Below, one piece after another: positions 35,006 to 43,254 of a stretch of 64,000 nucleotides of DNA. The notes under the pieces were generated by a model, which had not been told where the DNA came from, did not search any database, and saw only the letters and a list, made by a program, of their open reading frames with translations. This stretch comes from Allobosea sp. Leaf344. GTDB taxonomy: Bacteria > Pseudomonadota > Alphaproteobacteria > Rhizobiales > Beijerinckiaceae. The position numbers and the translations under genes are program-made. Each line of letters opens with the position of its first letter. Positions within the stretch are counted from its first letter, which is position 1. Location of the stretch: NCBI RefSeq assembly GCF_001426225.1, contig NZ_LMRT01000016.1, forward strand, positions 1-64,000, given 5' to 3'.

Positions 35006-36240
35006 TGGTCGCCGCGACGAACCTCCCGACCAGGACCGATGCCGGCTCCGCGGCGATGATGCGGCTCGGGATCGGCGCCGTCTATGCCGCCGCGGCGGTG
35101 CCGCTGTTCTTCATCTATAATATTCTGCCGGCGAGCCTGCGGCAGGCGGGGCAGCCGCCCGAAATCGCCAATCTGGTCTTCCTGGCCTATCTGCCCTTCG
35201 CGCTGCGGGCGCTCTGGGCGCCGCTGGTCGACCGGCTGGGCCGGCAGCGGGCGCCCGTCTATCGCCGCATCGTCCTCATCTGCCTCGGCCTCTCCGTGCC
35301 GGGGATCGCCGCGCTGCTCGCATTTTCGCCGGCGACCGGCCCGCTCTGGATCACCCTCGCCGCGACCGGGCTGATCGGGCTGATCGCCACCGCGACCATC
35401 GGCCTCGACGGCTATCTCATGGCGATGCTGCCGGCGGCCGAGCGCTCGCGCAGCGCAGCGCTGCAGGGCGGCGCTTTCGCGCTCGGCGGGCTCGCCATGG
35501 GGATCGGCATCCTCGCCTGCGACGACGCCGCCTGGACCGTGGTGGTCTGGCTGCTGATGGCGATCATGGCCGGTTTCGCGATTCCGGCGCTGGCGCTGCC
35601 CGCCACGGCTCCCGATCGCCCGGCCGCGGAGCGGGCGGAGCGGGCACCCGCCGAGGTCGCGCATTTCCTGGTCAGCGCGGCCTCCTGGAGGCTGATCGGC
35701 CTCTCGGCCACGCTGCATGCCGGCCTGGCGCTTGCGGGCGGCGCGCTGCCGGTCCTGCAGGTCGATGCCGGCCTCAGCCTCGGCCAGATCGCGCTGGTCT
35801 CTGCCACCGGCGCGAATGGTGTCGGTCTTCTCGCCGCCTGGATCACCGGCCTCGCCATGCGGCGCCTCGGCGGCTGGCCGGTGGCGGTGCTGCTCGGCCT
35901 CACCGCGACGCTCGGCTTTCTGGCGACCGCGCTGGGCGTGGGCCATGTCGGTCCCGTCACCGCGATCACGATGTCGCTCTGCGTCATGGCGCTCGGCTAC
36001 GGCTTCTTCGTCACCTTCCGGGCGCTCGTCCTGAGACGGTGCGGCGGTCCGCTCGGCGCGACCCAGGCGGCGAGCCTGGCCAGTCTCGACGCGCTGGTCG
36101 CGACCGTCTTCGCCATCCTGTCCGGGCTGGTGATCGGCCGTTACGGCCTGCCGGTGCTGCTCGTCCTCTCCGCGCTGCTCTGCGCCGCGGGTGCCGCACT
36201 GGCCTGGCGCAGCCCGCGCGAAACCGACCCCACAGCATGA
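35005..36240 (+). CDS. MFS permease of siderophore locus (YbtX/RhtX-like)
   Basis: This 411-residue major facilitator protein has about twelve helices and opens with GAVYAAAAVPLFFIYNILPASLRQAGQPPEIANLVFLAYLPFALRALWAPLVDR. It resembles permeases accompanying siderophore receptors (RhtX, FptX, YbtX), some of which can import the whole siderophore. Its ATG shares a base with the upstream stop. It lies between the ABC pair and the receptor gene. Confidence 0.85.
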   Translation: MVAATNLPTRTDAGSAAMMRLGIGAVYAAAAVPLFFIYNILPASLRQAGQPPEIANLVFLAYLPFALRALWAPLVDRLGRQRAPVYRRIVLICLGLSVPGIAALLAFSPATGPLWITLAATGLIGLIATATIGLDGYLMAMLPAAERSRSAALQGGAFALGGLAMGIGILACDDAAWTVVVWLLMAIMAGFAIPALALPATAPDRPAAERAERAPAEVAHFLVSAASWRLIGLSATLHAGLALAGGALPVLQVDAGLSLGQIALVSATGANGVGLLAAWITGLAMRRLGGWPVAVLLGLTATLGFLATALGVGHVGPVTAITMSLCVMALGYGFFVTFRALVLRRCGGPLGATQAASLASLDALVATVFAILSGLVIGRYGLPVLLVLSALLCAAGAALAWRSPRETDPTA

Positions 36241-36260
36241 TCATTCGGAGCAAGACAGTG

Positions 36261-38453
36261 ATGAGCCGTCCCCTCAGGGCCTTGCGCCTCCTCGCGACAA
36301 CGGCGCTGGCCTCAGCCGGCACGATACCGGCGGCCGGATCCGCCTGGGCGCAAAGCGCGATCGAACTGGACGAGATCACGGTGACGGCGCGCAAGCGCAA
36401 TGAGCGGCTGTGGGACGTGCCCTTCACGGTCGATGCCCAGAGTCGCCAGCAGCTGCAGGAAAGCCGGTCCTATGACGCGCCATCGGCGCTGAAGGACACG
36501 GCCGGCGTCTATATGCCGACCTTCGGCGACCGCTCGACCTCCTTCCTGGTGATGCGCGGCGTCGGGCCGGTGCTGTACCCGCTCAGCCCGGATGATTCCT
36601 CGGTACTGACCTTCGTCGACGGCACGCCGCTGCCGATCGGCTCGTCCAACGGCAATTATCTCGATCTCGAGCGGGTCGAGGTGCTGAAGGGCCCGCAGAG
36701 CACGCTGTTCGGCCGCAACACCACCGGCGGCGCCATCAACCTGATCCCGGTGCTGCCGGATGAGAGCTGGAAGGGCTATCTGCGCAGCGAATACGGCTCG
36801 CAGAACCTGCGCATGCTGGAGGGCGCGGTCGGCGGCCCGCTGATCAAGGACAAGCTGGGCGCCCGGCTCGCCTTCCGCCTGCGCGGTATCGACGGTTTCA
36901 TCCCCAATCTCGCCGGCCCCCGTCTCGGGCGTGAGCTCTCCGGAACCGGGCGCCTGACGCTGCGCTTCACGCCGACCGACCGCACCACCTGGACCATCGG
37001 CGGCAGTCTCGATGCGTCCGATGGTGTGCCCGTCTATTACGCGCTGAAGGGAGACGGGTTCTTCCGGCCCGTGGCGGCGCAGAGCCTGGCCAACGAGGTG
37101 GACAAGAACTACACCGCCAACTCGAAATTCGAGCACAGCTTCGATCACTTCACCTTCACCTCGCAGACCTCCTACAACACGATCCGCGGCGATCTGGCGT
37201 ATAATGGCGCCGATTTCTTGCTGGGTAGCCGGCTGACCGGCCTGCCGTTCAGCGCCTTCAGTCCGATCGCGGGCAATTATCTCAATCGCAACGTCGATCA
37301 GAGCCGCTTCACGCAGGAGCTGCGGCTGAGCGCCAATCCGGGCGATGCGCTGCAATGGGTGGCGGGGATCTCCTATTACCGCGACCGGGCCAAGCTCTTC
37401 TCGATGCGCAACGTCTTCTTCTACGGGCCGGCCATGGCGGGCTACGACAATCTGCATCAGACCACCGATGGCCGGGCCGTCTTCGGCGAGGTCACCTATC
37501 CCTTGGTGGAGAAGCTCAAATTGTCGCTGGGCGGGCGCTACACCCGCGAGGACAAGACATTCCACGCGGAATATTACAGCGACGGCACGCCCGGCGGGGT
37601 CCCGTTCTTCCTCGAGAGAGGCAGCAAGGATTATAATTTCTGGAGCGGACGCGCCTCGCTCTCCTATGATTGGAGCGACAAGCTGATGAGCTATGGCAGC
37701 GTGTCGCGTGGCTATAAGAGCGGCGGCTTCGGGACCTTCAATTCCCTGGATTGGGCCGGTGTTCCCCGCAAGCCCTATGGCTCGTCCACCACGATCTCCT
37801 ATGAAATCGGCAGCCGCAGCTCGCTGCTCGATGATCGGCTGAAGCTGTCCGCCGCCTTGTTCTACAATGATGTCAGCAAGGAGCAGGTGATGGCCTATGA
37901 CATCAAGAGCTTCTCCACCCAATCGATCAATATCGACACGGAAAGCCATGGTGCCGAGCTCGATGCGACCTGGAAGCTCGGCGATCATTGGGAGCTCGCG
38001 GGCGGCGTCACCTACACCTCGACGGAACTCGGAGACGTGCCGGCCGATGTCGCCCGGGCGCAGGCCGGAATGAAGAAAGGCAACAAGCTGCCGCAGATCC
38101 CGGAATGGGCGGGCAAGGCCTCGGTCACCTATCGCGCGCCCGTGGCGCAGCTCGGACTGCCGGCGCTGGGCTCGGCGAATCTGCTGGCGCGGCTGGGCTA
38201 TAATTATCTCGGCCCACGCTTCTCCGACGCCGGCAATGTCGGCAAGCTGAAGGCCGTGCATCTGGTGTCGGCGCGGCTCGGCGTCGAATGGGAGAAGGGC
38301 GAGGCCTATCTCTTCGGCGAGAACCTGCTCGACAAGCGCAATCTCAACGTCTCGCAACCCTATGGCAACAGCGCGATCACGGGCGCGCCGATCTCGGGCG
38401 TCGTCTATTCCCGCGGCGCCACCGTCGGTGCCGGCGCCTCGCTGAAATTCTGA
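36261..38453 (+). CDS. TonB-dependent outer-membrane siderophore receptor (FyuA-like)
   Basis: This receptor of about 730 residues takes up a ferric chelate across the outer membrane using TonB energy. A signal peptide (MSRPLRALRLLATTALASAG...AWA) is followed by the TonB box DEITVTA. The plug domain has SFLVMRGVG, LTFVDGTPLP and LDLERVEVLKGPQSTLFGRNTTGGAINLIP. The barrel runs to the C-terminal strand TVGAGASLKF, ending in Phe. GGAG lies 10 bases before the ATG at 36261; an ATG at 36237 overlapping the MFS stop is the alternative. It is not a haem receptor by motif. The ligand is unknown; a xenosiderophore is likely because no synthesis genes are nearby. Confidence 0.93.
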   Translation: MSRPLRALRLLATTALASAGTIPAAGSAWAQSAIELDEITVTARKRNERLWDVPFTVDAQSRQQLQESRSYDAPSALKDTAGVYMPTFGDRSTSFLVMRGVGPVLYPLSPDDSSVLTFVDGTPLPIGSSNGNYLDLERVEVLKGPQSTLFGRNTTGGAINLIPVLPDESWKGYLRSEYGSQNLRMLEGAVGGPLIKDKLGARLAFRLRGIDGFIPNLAGPRLGRELSGTGRLTLRFTPTDRTTWTIGGSLDASDGVPVYYALKGDGFFRPVAAQSLANEVDKNYTANSKFEHSFDHFTFTSQTSYNTIRGDLAYNGADFLLGSRLTGLPFSAFSPIAGNYLNRNVDQSRFTQELRLSANPGDALQWVAGISYYRDRAKLFSMRNVFFYGPAMAGYDNLHQTTDGRAVFGEVTYPLVEKLKLSLGGRYTREDKTFHAEYYSDGTPGGVPFFLERGSKDYNFWSGRASLSYDWSDKLMSYGSVSRGYKSGGFGTFNSLDWAGVPRKPYGSSTTISYEIGSRSSLLDDRLKLSAALFYNDVSKEQVMAYDIKSFSTQSINIDTESHGAELDATWKLGDHWELAGGVTYTSTELGDVPADVARAQAGMKKGNKLPQIPEWAGKASVTYRAPVAQLGLPALGSANLLARLGYNYLGPRFSDAGNVGKLKAVHLVSARLGVEWEKGEAYLFGENLLDKRNLNVSQPYGNSAITGAPISGVVYSRGATVGAGASLKF

Positions 38454-38463
38454 GGCCCCGGCG

Positions 38464-38859
38464 ATGCAAGTGGTCGATGATCGCGCCTGGCCGCTGGTCC
38501 GGCTCACCGTGCCGAAGGTTATCGCCGACGATGAGGCGGATGCTGTGATCGCCGCGCTGGAGGCGGTGATCGCCCGCGGAAGCCGCTTCGCCCTGATCTT
38601 CGACGGCCCTGAGCGACCGGAGGCGTCGCCGCGCTTCGACCGGCTCTACAGGGAGTGGTCCCGGCGCCGCCGCGGCGATCTCGGCCGCCTCGTGCTGGGG
38701 GCGGTGAGGATCGAGCGCGATGAGACCCGGCGCCGGGCGATGCTCGGCACCATGCTCGACGCGGCGCTGGCGGCAATCATGCCCTATCCGTTCAAGGTGG
38801 TCGGCTCGGAGGCGGAGGCGCAGCAGATGGCGGAGGCCTGGCTCGAGGCCGGCCCGTGA
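38464..38859 (+). CDS. Conserved small protein at the end of the siderophore operon
   Basis: This 131-residue soluble protein has an alternating alpha/beta pattern: WPLVRLTVPKV, an ADDEADAVIAALEAVIARG helix, RFALIFDGPE and GRLVLGAVRIE. It is reminiscent of SpoIIAA/STAS-like folds, but I cannot name it with confidence. It starts 10 bases after the receptor stop and has strong GC third-position bias, so it is a real member of the operon. Cytoplasmic; function unknown. Confidence 0.75.
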   Translation: MQVVDDRAWPLVRLTVPKVIADDEADAVIAALEAVIARGSRFALIFDGPERPEASPRFDRLYREWSRRRRGDLGRLVLGAVRIERDETRRRAMLGTMLDAALAAIMPYPFKVVGSEAEAQQMAEAWLEAGP

Positions 38860-38990
38860 GCCGGGTATTGGGCTCGGCGCCGGGCTGAGCGGCCGCGGAT
38901 TGGTCGCCGCGCCCCGGCCGCAGGGACGGCGTGTCACGCCGATCCCGCGCGTGGCCGGCGCGAGCCGGATGGCTGCCCCGGTGACAGCCC

Positions 38991-39010
38991 GGGCGATTTG
39001 TAGATCGCCC
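38991..39010. terminator. Hairpin between convergent operons
   Basis: GGGCGAT (38991-38997) and ATCGCCC (39004-39010) form a perfect 7-bp stem with a 6-base loop in the 198-base gap between the convergent siderophore and HlyD operons. There is no T-run, so termination is only suggested by location. Confidence 0.35.
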
Positions 39011-39057
39011 AGGCTGGTGTCGGGTCCAAGGCCGTTAGCCGGCTCGTGAACTCCCGC

Positions 39058-40290
39058 TCAATGCCCGGAGAAGACCAGGGCCTTGATCGGCATCAACAGC
39101 ATCTGGATCCGCAGCAGCATCGCATGAACCAGCGCCACGGCGTCGACCATGTGCAGATAGAGCCAGCGGCCCGTGCTGATATCCTTCGACTGCAGCTGCT
39201 CGTGATTATTGCTGTAGGCATTCGCCACGCAGCTGCTGCCCGGCGGCAGATCGTCGAGCCCGCCGGCGAAGAGCGGCTCCATCATGACGAGCAGGGTGCC
39301 CGGCCGCGTCACCGACTGCGGGTCGAGCAGCTGGTCGGCCGCCCTGATCTGACCGGCCGCGATGAAGTCCTGGACCCCGGTCACCACCATCGGCACGATC
39401 GTGAAGGGTTTGGCCAGGCAGGCGACCTCCGCGGCCATGCCGACCTTGATGATCTGGGCCTCGATCTGGTTGAAACCCGCCTGCAGCCTGCCGCGCCCCG
39501 CCTCGCTGGGGATGAGCAGACCGGCCGGGCGCATGATCGGGTTGACGATCTCCCCGACCCGCAAGGTGAACTGCTCGACCCGGCCGTCGAAGCCGGCATA
39601 GACGGTCATTTTGTCGAGATCGACCTGGGCCTGGGCGAGGGAGGCCTCGGCGCTGGCCTTCTGGGCCGGGAGCAAGGTCGAGAGCCGGGTCTGGGCGCCC
39701 TGCCGCGCCGCCTCGGCGGCGGCGAGGCTGCCCTTGCGGCCGGCGACCGCGACGGTGAGCTGCTCGATCTCGCGCCGCGAGACGATGCTCGCATTGCGGC
39801 GGTTCAGCTCCTCCTTGGTGGCGAGCTCGTCCTCGGCCTGCTGCAGCGCGGCGCGCGCCTGCTCGGCCTGGCCTTCGGCGGCGGCGATGTCGGAGCTCGC
39901 CACCAGCATGGCGGCCTCCGTCTCGGCGATGCGCTGCCGGGCGGTCGCGACCGCTGCCAATTCCTTGCTGTTGTCGAGCCGGAAGATCGGCGCGCCGCGC
40001 TTGACCTCGCCGCTGAAGCCGACATGGACCTCCGCCACGCGCCCGGTCGCCTCCGGCAGGATCGGCACCGTGCGGAAGAAGGAGGTCACGGCGACGCTGG
40101 TCGGGTGGTTGTAGAACACCACCGTGATCAGCCCGACCGTCAGCATCAGGCAGGCCGTGATGCCCCAGCGCAGCTCGAACCAGACGGAATAGAGCGTGAT
40201 CTCCTTGCCGAAGCGTTTTCCCTGACCGTATCGGCGGTAGAGATAGTCGGGGACCAGGGTGAACAGCGAGCAGAGCAGGAGCTCGAGCAT
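39058..40290 (-). CDS. HlyD-family membrane fusion protein (EmrA/YibH-like)
   Basis: This 410-residue periplasmic adaptor is anchored by one helix (ITACLMLTVGLITVVFYNH). Biotinyl-lipoyl-like halves flank a long coiled coil rich in Ala, Gln and Glu (about 120-215). ATGRVAEVHVGFSGEVKRGAPIFRLDN and YAGFDGRVEQFTLRVGEIV are the typical hairpins. No ABC or MFS partner and no outer-membrane channel lie beside it. Its only partner is the small membrane protein just upstream, the arrangement of the E. coli yiaV/yiaW and yibH/yibI pairs. Cargo unknown. Confidence 0.88.
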   Translation of the reverse strand: MLELLLCSLFTLVPDYLYRRYGQGKRFGKEITLYSVWFELRWGITACLMLTVGLITVVFYNHPTSVAVTSFFRTVPILPEATGRVAEVHVGFSGEVKRGAPIFRLDNSKELAAVATARQRIAETEAAMLVASSDIAAAEGQAEQARAALQQAEDELATKEELNRRNASIVSRREIEQLTVAVAGRKGSLAAAEAARQGAQTRLSTLLPAQKASAEASLAQAQVDLDKMTVYAGFDGRVEQFTLRVGEIVNPIMRPAGLLIPSEAGRGRLQAGFNQIEAQIIKVGMAAEVACLAKPFTIVPMVVTGVQDFIAAGQIRAADQLLDPQSVTRPGTLLVMMEPLFAGGLDDLPPGSSCVANAYSNNHEQLQSKDISTGRWLYLHMVDAVALVHAMLLRIQMLLMPIKALVFSGH

Positions 40291-40292
40291 GG

Positions 40293-40703
40293 TCAGGCCT
40301 TCCCCTCTTCGGCATGGGCGGCATGCGGATCGGCCGCGGCGGGTTCGGCTGGGGGCGGCTTGATCCCCGCCATGCTCTCCAGCGCCCCGGCCATGCGGCC
40401 GAGCGGGTTGGAGAAGCTCGGAAATTCGATCAGCGCGAGCAGCAGCCCCGCCACCCAGAACAGATGGATATGGGTGAACAGGGCGAGCAGGCCGAGGACG
40501 GCGACGATGTCGAACTGGATCTTCTTGCGCTTATGGGCGATCCGCTCCGGGAGCGTATGGATGCGCAGGAACAGGATGCCGGTGCCGAGCACGGCGCCGA
40601 TCAGGAAGAGCGCCACCCCCACCGTCAGGACATCGGTCTGGCCAGGAGCCGTGATGAAGAACGGCATATGCGTCGTAGCGGCAGGATGGAAGGGTGGCGA
40701 CAT
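40293..40703 (-). CDS. Small inner-membrane protein paired with the HlyD protein (DUF3302-like)
   Basis: This 136-residue protein has two hydrophobic helices: VLTVGVALFLIGAVLGTGILFL and IVAVLGLLALFTHIHLFWVAGLLLALI. They are separated by a basic HTLPERIAHKRKK loop that resembles DUF3302 proteins such as YiaW. The tail is Ala/His-rich (AAADPHAAHAEEGKA). ATG 40703 is chosen; the frame reaches 40733. Two bases separate its stop from the HlyD start. An FNR-type box lies 118 bases upstream. Function unknown, presumably assembling with the adaptor. Confidence 0.72.
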   Translation of the reverse strand: MSPPFHPAATTHMPFFITAPGQTDVLTVGVALFLIGAVLGTGILFLRIHTLPERIAHKRKKIQFDIVAVLGLLALFTHIHLFWVAGLLLALIEFPSFSNPLGRMAGALESMAGIKPPPAEPAAADPHAAHAEEGKA

Positions 40704-40820
40704 CGCAATCACTCCGTCGGAAAATGCCTTCAACGATGCAGATGCCAGATCGAGGAGACGAGCTGCCTACTGATGACGTTCCTGCTGGCGAATTCCGTAG
40801 TCAGTGTTGTCAGGATTAAA

Positions 40821-40834
40821 TTGACGCAGGTCAA
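40821..40834. promoter_or_regulatory. FNR/CRP-type palindrome TTGACGCAGGTCAA upstream of the HlyD operon
   Basis: TTGAC-N4-GTCAA is a perfect palindrome matching the FNR/FixK/NNR site architecture. It lies between the AraC stop at 40838 and the start of the minus-strand pair at 40703, in promoter position. The exact reverse complement occurs at 42427-42440. Confidence 0.55.
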
Positions 40835-40837
40835 TTA

Positions 40838-42067
40838 TCAAAATCCTGTTTCCTCTGCGAAGCTTAAAGTTCTGGATGGAACGATCTGAGTCTCCGTCGC
40901 GGACGGCGGCGGTTGCGACGGCTTCGACGTCCTGGCCTCCCCTCGGGGAGCGGAGCGCGCCGCCTCGCGCAAGCTTCGGCCAGGTGCGCTGCCTGCACGA
41001 GCAGGCCTGCCGGCGACTTGCACGGCGTTGTGCAGGGGGATGGCCGATCCGGCACGCGCCGGGCGGCTGCGCCAGGTCGAAGGGCAAATGCCGACGGACC
41101 GGGTGAAGGCACGGGTCAGCACGGAAATATCGGCATAGCCCAGCGCGAAGGCGATCTCGGTGATCGGCAGCTCGGTGTCGGAGAGCAGCCGCTTGCACAT
41201 GCCGATGCGCAGCTCATTGGCCAGTTCCCGGCAGCTCGTCCTGGCCTTCGCCAGATCGCGCTGCAGGCTGCGGCCACCCACGCCGAAATGGCGCGCGATC
41301 TGGCGGGCCGAGCGCAGGGTCCCGGTGCTCAGCCCGCTTCCGAGATAGCTGCGGATCCGCGTGACCGGATCGGGAAGCTCTCGAGCGGCGGGGACCTCGG
41401 CCATGCTCGCCAGCATCCCGGGCGGGACGAGCTCCCGCCGCAGATCATCGGCCCTGACATGGATCGTCGCGACGACGGCGTTGAACCCCACCCTGCACTG
41501 GAAGAGCTGGCGATAAGGCTGCTGATCGCGCGGCGGTCGCCGGGGCAGCTCGACCATCTCGGGAGACCAGCGCAGGCCGCACAGCGCGCGAAGCACGCCG
41601 ATGAGATACGCAACCACCATATCGGAGATCGCGGCTGCGCTTTCGAGATCGGGATCCAGCACGATGAAGCGGAGGGTCGTGGGATCGCCGGGCTGGATGT
41701 CGAGCGTTCCGCCGCAGCCATCCATCCAGACGCAGCCATGGAGATTGCCGAGGGCGTCCCCCAGCGTGGGAGTGCGCCACCAGGCTTGGCCGGGATCATG
41801 CAGCGAGGTTTGCGCCATCCTCTGTCCCAGCTTCAGGCCGAGATGAGGGCATTCGGCGACATCGGCGGCCGCCTGCAGGAGGGCGGAAGGGTGGAGCGTC
41901 AAATGCCGGGCGGGGGATTCCGTATATGTCCGGTCAACACTGCCTCCGCTCTGCAGCGACGAAGCAATGTCGAGACCCCTTTCAGCGAATTCATTCGCGA
42001 GTATCTCTTTGATACAGTGCTTATCGAGAGGCGCGAGACGGTTATAAAGATTTAAACTAATTTTCAT
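40838..42067 (-). CDS. AraC-family regulator (OruR-like) with long C-terminal tail
   Basis: This 409-residue regulator starts at ATG 42067, with GGAGG 9 bases upstream. It has an arabinose-binding-type N-terminal domain (HLTLHPSALLQAAADVAECPHLGLKLGQRM). The AraC HTH region includes RSARQIARHFGVGGRSLQRDLAKA and LPITEIAFALGYADISVLTRAFTRSVGICPSTWR. About 75 further residues rich in Arg, Ala and Ser follow where family members usually stop, so a lost stop codon is possible. It lies between two FNR-type boxes and may control the HlyD pair. Confidence 0.85.
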   Translation of the reverse strand: MKISLNLYNRLAPLDKHCIKEILANEFAERGLDIASSLQSGGSVDRTYTESPARHLTLHPSALLQAAADVAECPHLGLKLGQRMAQTSLHDPGQAWWRTPTLGDALGNLHGCVWMDGCGGTLDIQPGDPTTLRFIVLDPDLESAAAISDMVVAYLIGVLRALCGLRWSPEMVELPRRPPRDQQPYRQLFQCRVGFNAVVATIHVRADDLRRELVPPGMLASMAEVPAARELPDPVTRIRSYLGSGLSTGTLRSARQIARHFGVGGRSLQRDLAKARTSCRELANELRIGMCKRLLSDTELPITEIAFALGYADISVLTRAFTRSVGICPSTWRSRPARAGSAIPLHNAVQVAGRPARAGSAPGRSLREAARSAPRGEARTSKPSQPPPSATETQIVPSRTLSFAEETGF

Positions 42068-42376
42068 TGGAAATCCCCTCCAGATTGAATTTATTAATTT
42101 AAAACGGAAGGCAAACATTGATCTAGCACAAGTCGATAACTCGCTTAAACGGCAATGAAATCGTCACTTAAATCGATCGTATAGGCTTCCTGAGGTGGGC
42201 CGAATTCAGGCGCTAAATCAGCATCATATGCCGAGATGTTGAGTCTTCGATGATAAGCATGCTGCGTCGATTCATTCCGGTTACGTGCCTCGACCGGTGA
42301 GGGGAGTCATTGCGGCGGAGGATCAAAAAATCACCTAGAATTCAGAATTCGCGGCCGCCCAATTTGAAAGGCAGTC

Positions 42377-42394
42377 AGACCATTCATATGGTCT
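42377..42394. promoter_or_regulatory. Palindrome AGACCAT-N4-ATGGTCT
   Basis: This is a perfect 7-bp inverted repeat with a 4-base spacer, 33 bases before the FNR-type box, in the AraC/lipoprotein intergenic region. It may be an operator; no known protein is assigned. Confidence 0.3.
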
Positions 42395-42426
42395 TCGACG
42401 AAGGAATTGGCCTACCACATTCAATC

Positions 42427-42440
42427 TTGACCTGCGTCAA
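42427..42440. promoter_or_regulatory. FNR/CRP-type palindrome TTGACCTGCGTCAA
   Basis: This is the exact reverse complement of the box at 40821-40834. It lies about 236 bases upstream of the lipoprotein gene and 360 bases upstream of the AraC start, so either gene could be controlled. Confidence 0.5.
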
Positions 42441-42675
42441 TGTTTGTGGCCGATTGCTCGCTACGATAGCGTCACGGGTTCGATGATCTTTTTAGATAGT
42501 TCCGTGCCGAATGAATACGGGCGGAGCGAAAGCGATAGGCGGGACTGTCGATCGACTCCGTCGTTACCGCTCAGCCATCGGCTAAGCCTATGGCCCGAAT
42601 ACTGAATTCCGTGAAATTCAAAAGATCAGAATACTTCCGACCGGTCTCTGACAACAATATTTCTGGAGGATCGAG

Positions 42676-43254
42676 ATGTCGAAGAAAATGGGCTGGATCC
42701 TGGCTTTGTCCTTGTCGCTTGCCGTCGCGGGTTGTGCCTCCGCGCCTACGGTCACGACGCAAACCGTCGTCGTCGCCGGGGTGGGGCCGGTCGAAATCGA
42801 GCGACTCGATGTCGAGATCGTCGATGTGAAACCGGCTGAGCGTCTTGTCGTCGTCCGCCAGGGTCGACGCATGTGGGATGTCGCGGTCCCGGAGGTATTC
42901 GGCACGCTCCAGAACATCAGCCCTGGCGACCGCGTCTCCATTCGCAGGGTCGAGGGGGCTCTCCTCGAAGTGAAGCGGGCACGAAAAGGCGCGAGGCCCG
43001 GTATCGTCTATACGGAGGCCGTGAGCGGGCCGTTCCAGAATCTGCCGGATAAATTCGTGGTGCGGACGCTGGAGGTGACGGCGCAATTCCAGGCTTTCGA
43101 TCCGGCATCCAGCGTCGTCGCTTATGAAGGTCCGCTGGGTCCCCGTTCGCTCGCCGTCGTCGACCCCGTCATCAAGCAGGATCTCAGGCGGCTGCGCCGC
43201 GGTGACATGATCCGGCTGACCCTGGCGGAAGCCTTCCATTTCGAGAAATACTGA
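42676..43254 (+). CDS. Lipoprotein of unknown function
   Basis: This 192-residue protein has a lipoprotein signal peptide with lipobox LAVAGC (Cys20), so it should be anchored in the inner or outer membrane. The remainder is beta-rich (VVVAGVGPVEIERLDVEIVDVKPAERLVVVRQG, GDRVSIRRVEGALLEVKRA). GGAGG lies upstream of the ATG at 42676. It follows the long AT-rich region with the FNR-type box, so oxygen- or nitric-oxide-linked control is possible. No family is recognised. Confidence 0.8.
   Translation: MSKKMGWILALSLSLAVAGCASAPTVTTQTVVVAGVGPVEIERLDVEIVDVKPAERLVVVRQGRRMWDVAVPEVFGTLQNISPGDRVSIRRVEGALLEVKRARKGARPGIVYTEAVSGPFQNLPDKFVVRTLEVTAQFQAFDPASSVVAYEGPLGPRSLAVVDPVIKQDLRRLRRGDMIRLTLAEAFHFEKY

Larger units (their letters stand above)
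42068..42675. other. AT-richer divergent intergenic region (608 bases)
   Basis: This region between the AraC gene and the lipoprotein gene is clearly lower in GC than the rest. It contains the FNR-type box (42427-42440) and a separate palindrome, AGACCAT-N4-ATGGTCT (42377-42394). I see no open frame with coding bias. Confidence 0.6.

Noticed and set aside
36312..38507. Long minus-strand open frame (over 700 codons) opposite the TonB receptor
   Set aside because: Antisense artefact of GC-rich codons; the plus strand shows signal peptide, TonB box, plug and terminal Phe.
30173..38859. Siderophore biosynthesis genes in the uptake locus
   Set aside because: All genes in the interval are accounted for by regulator, transporters, receptor and one small protein; no NRPS, IucA/C or chorismate enzyme is present.
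42339..42357. GAATTCGCGGCCGC, an EcoRI-NotI string resembling a cloning linker
   Set aside because: It is a single short match in natural-looking intergenic DNA, with no vector sequence around it; chance is sufficient.
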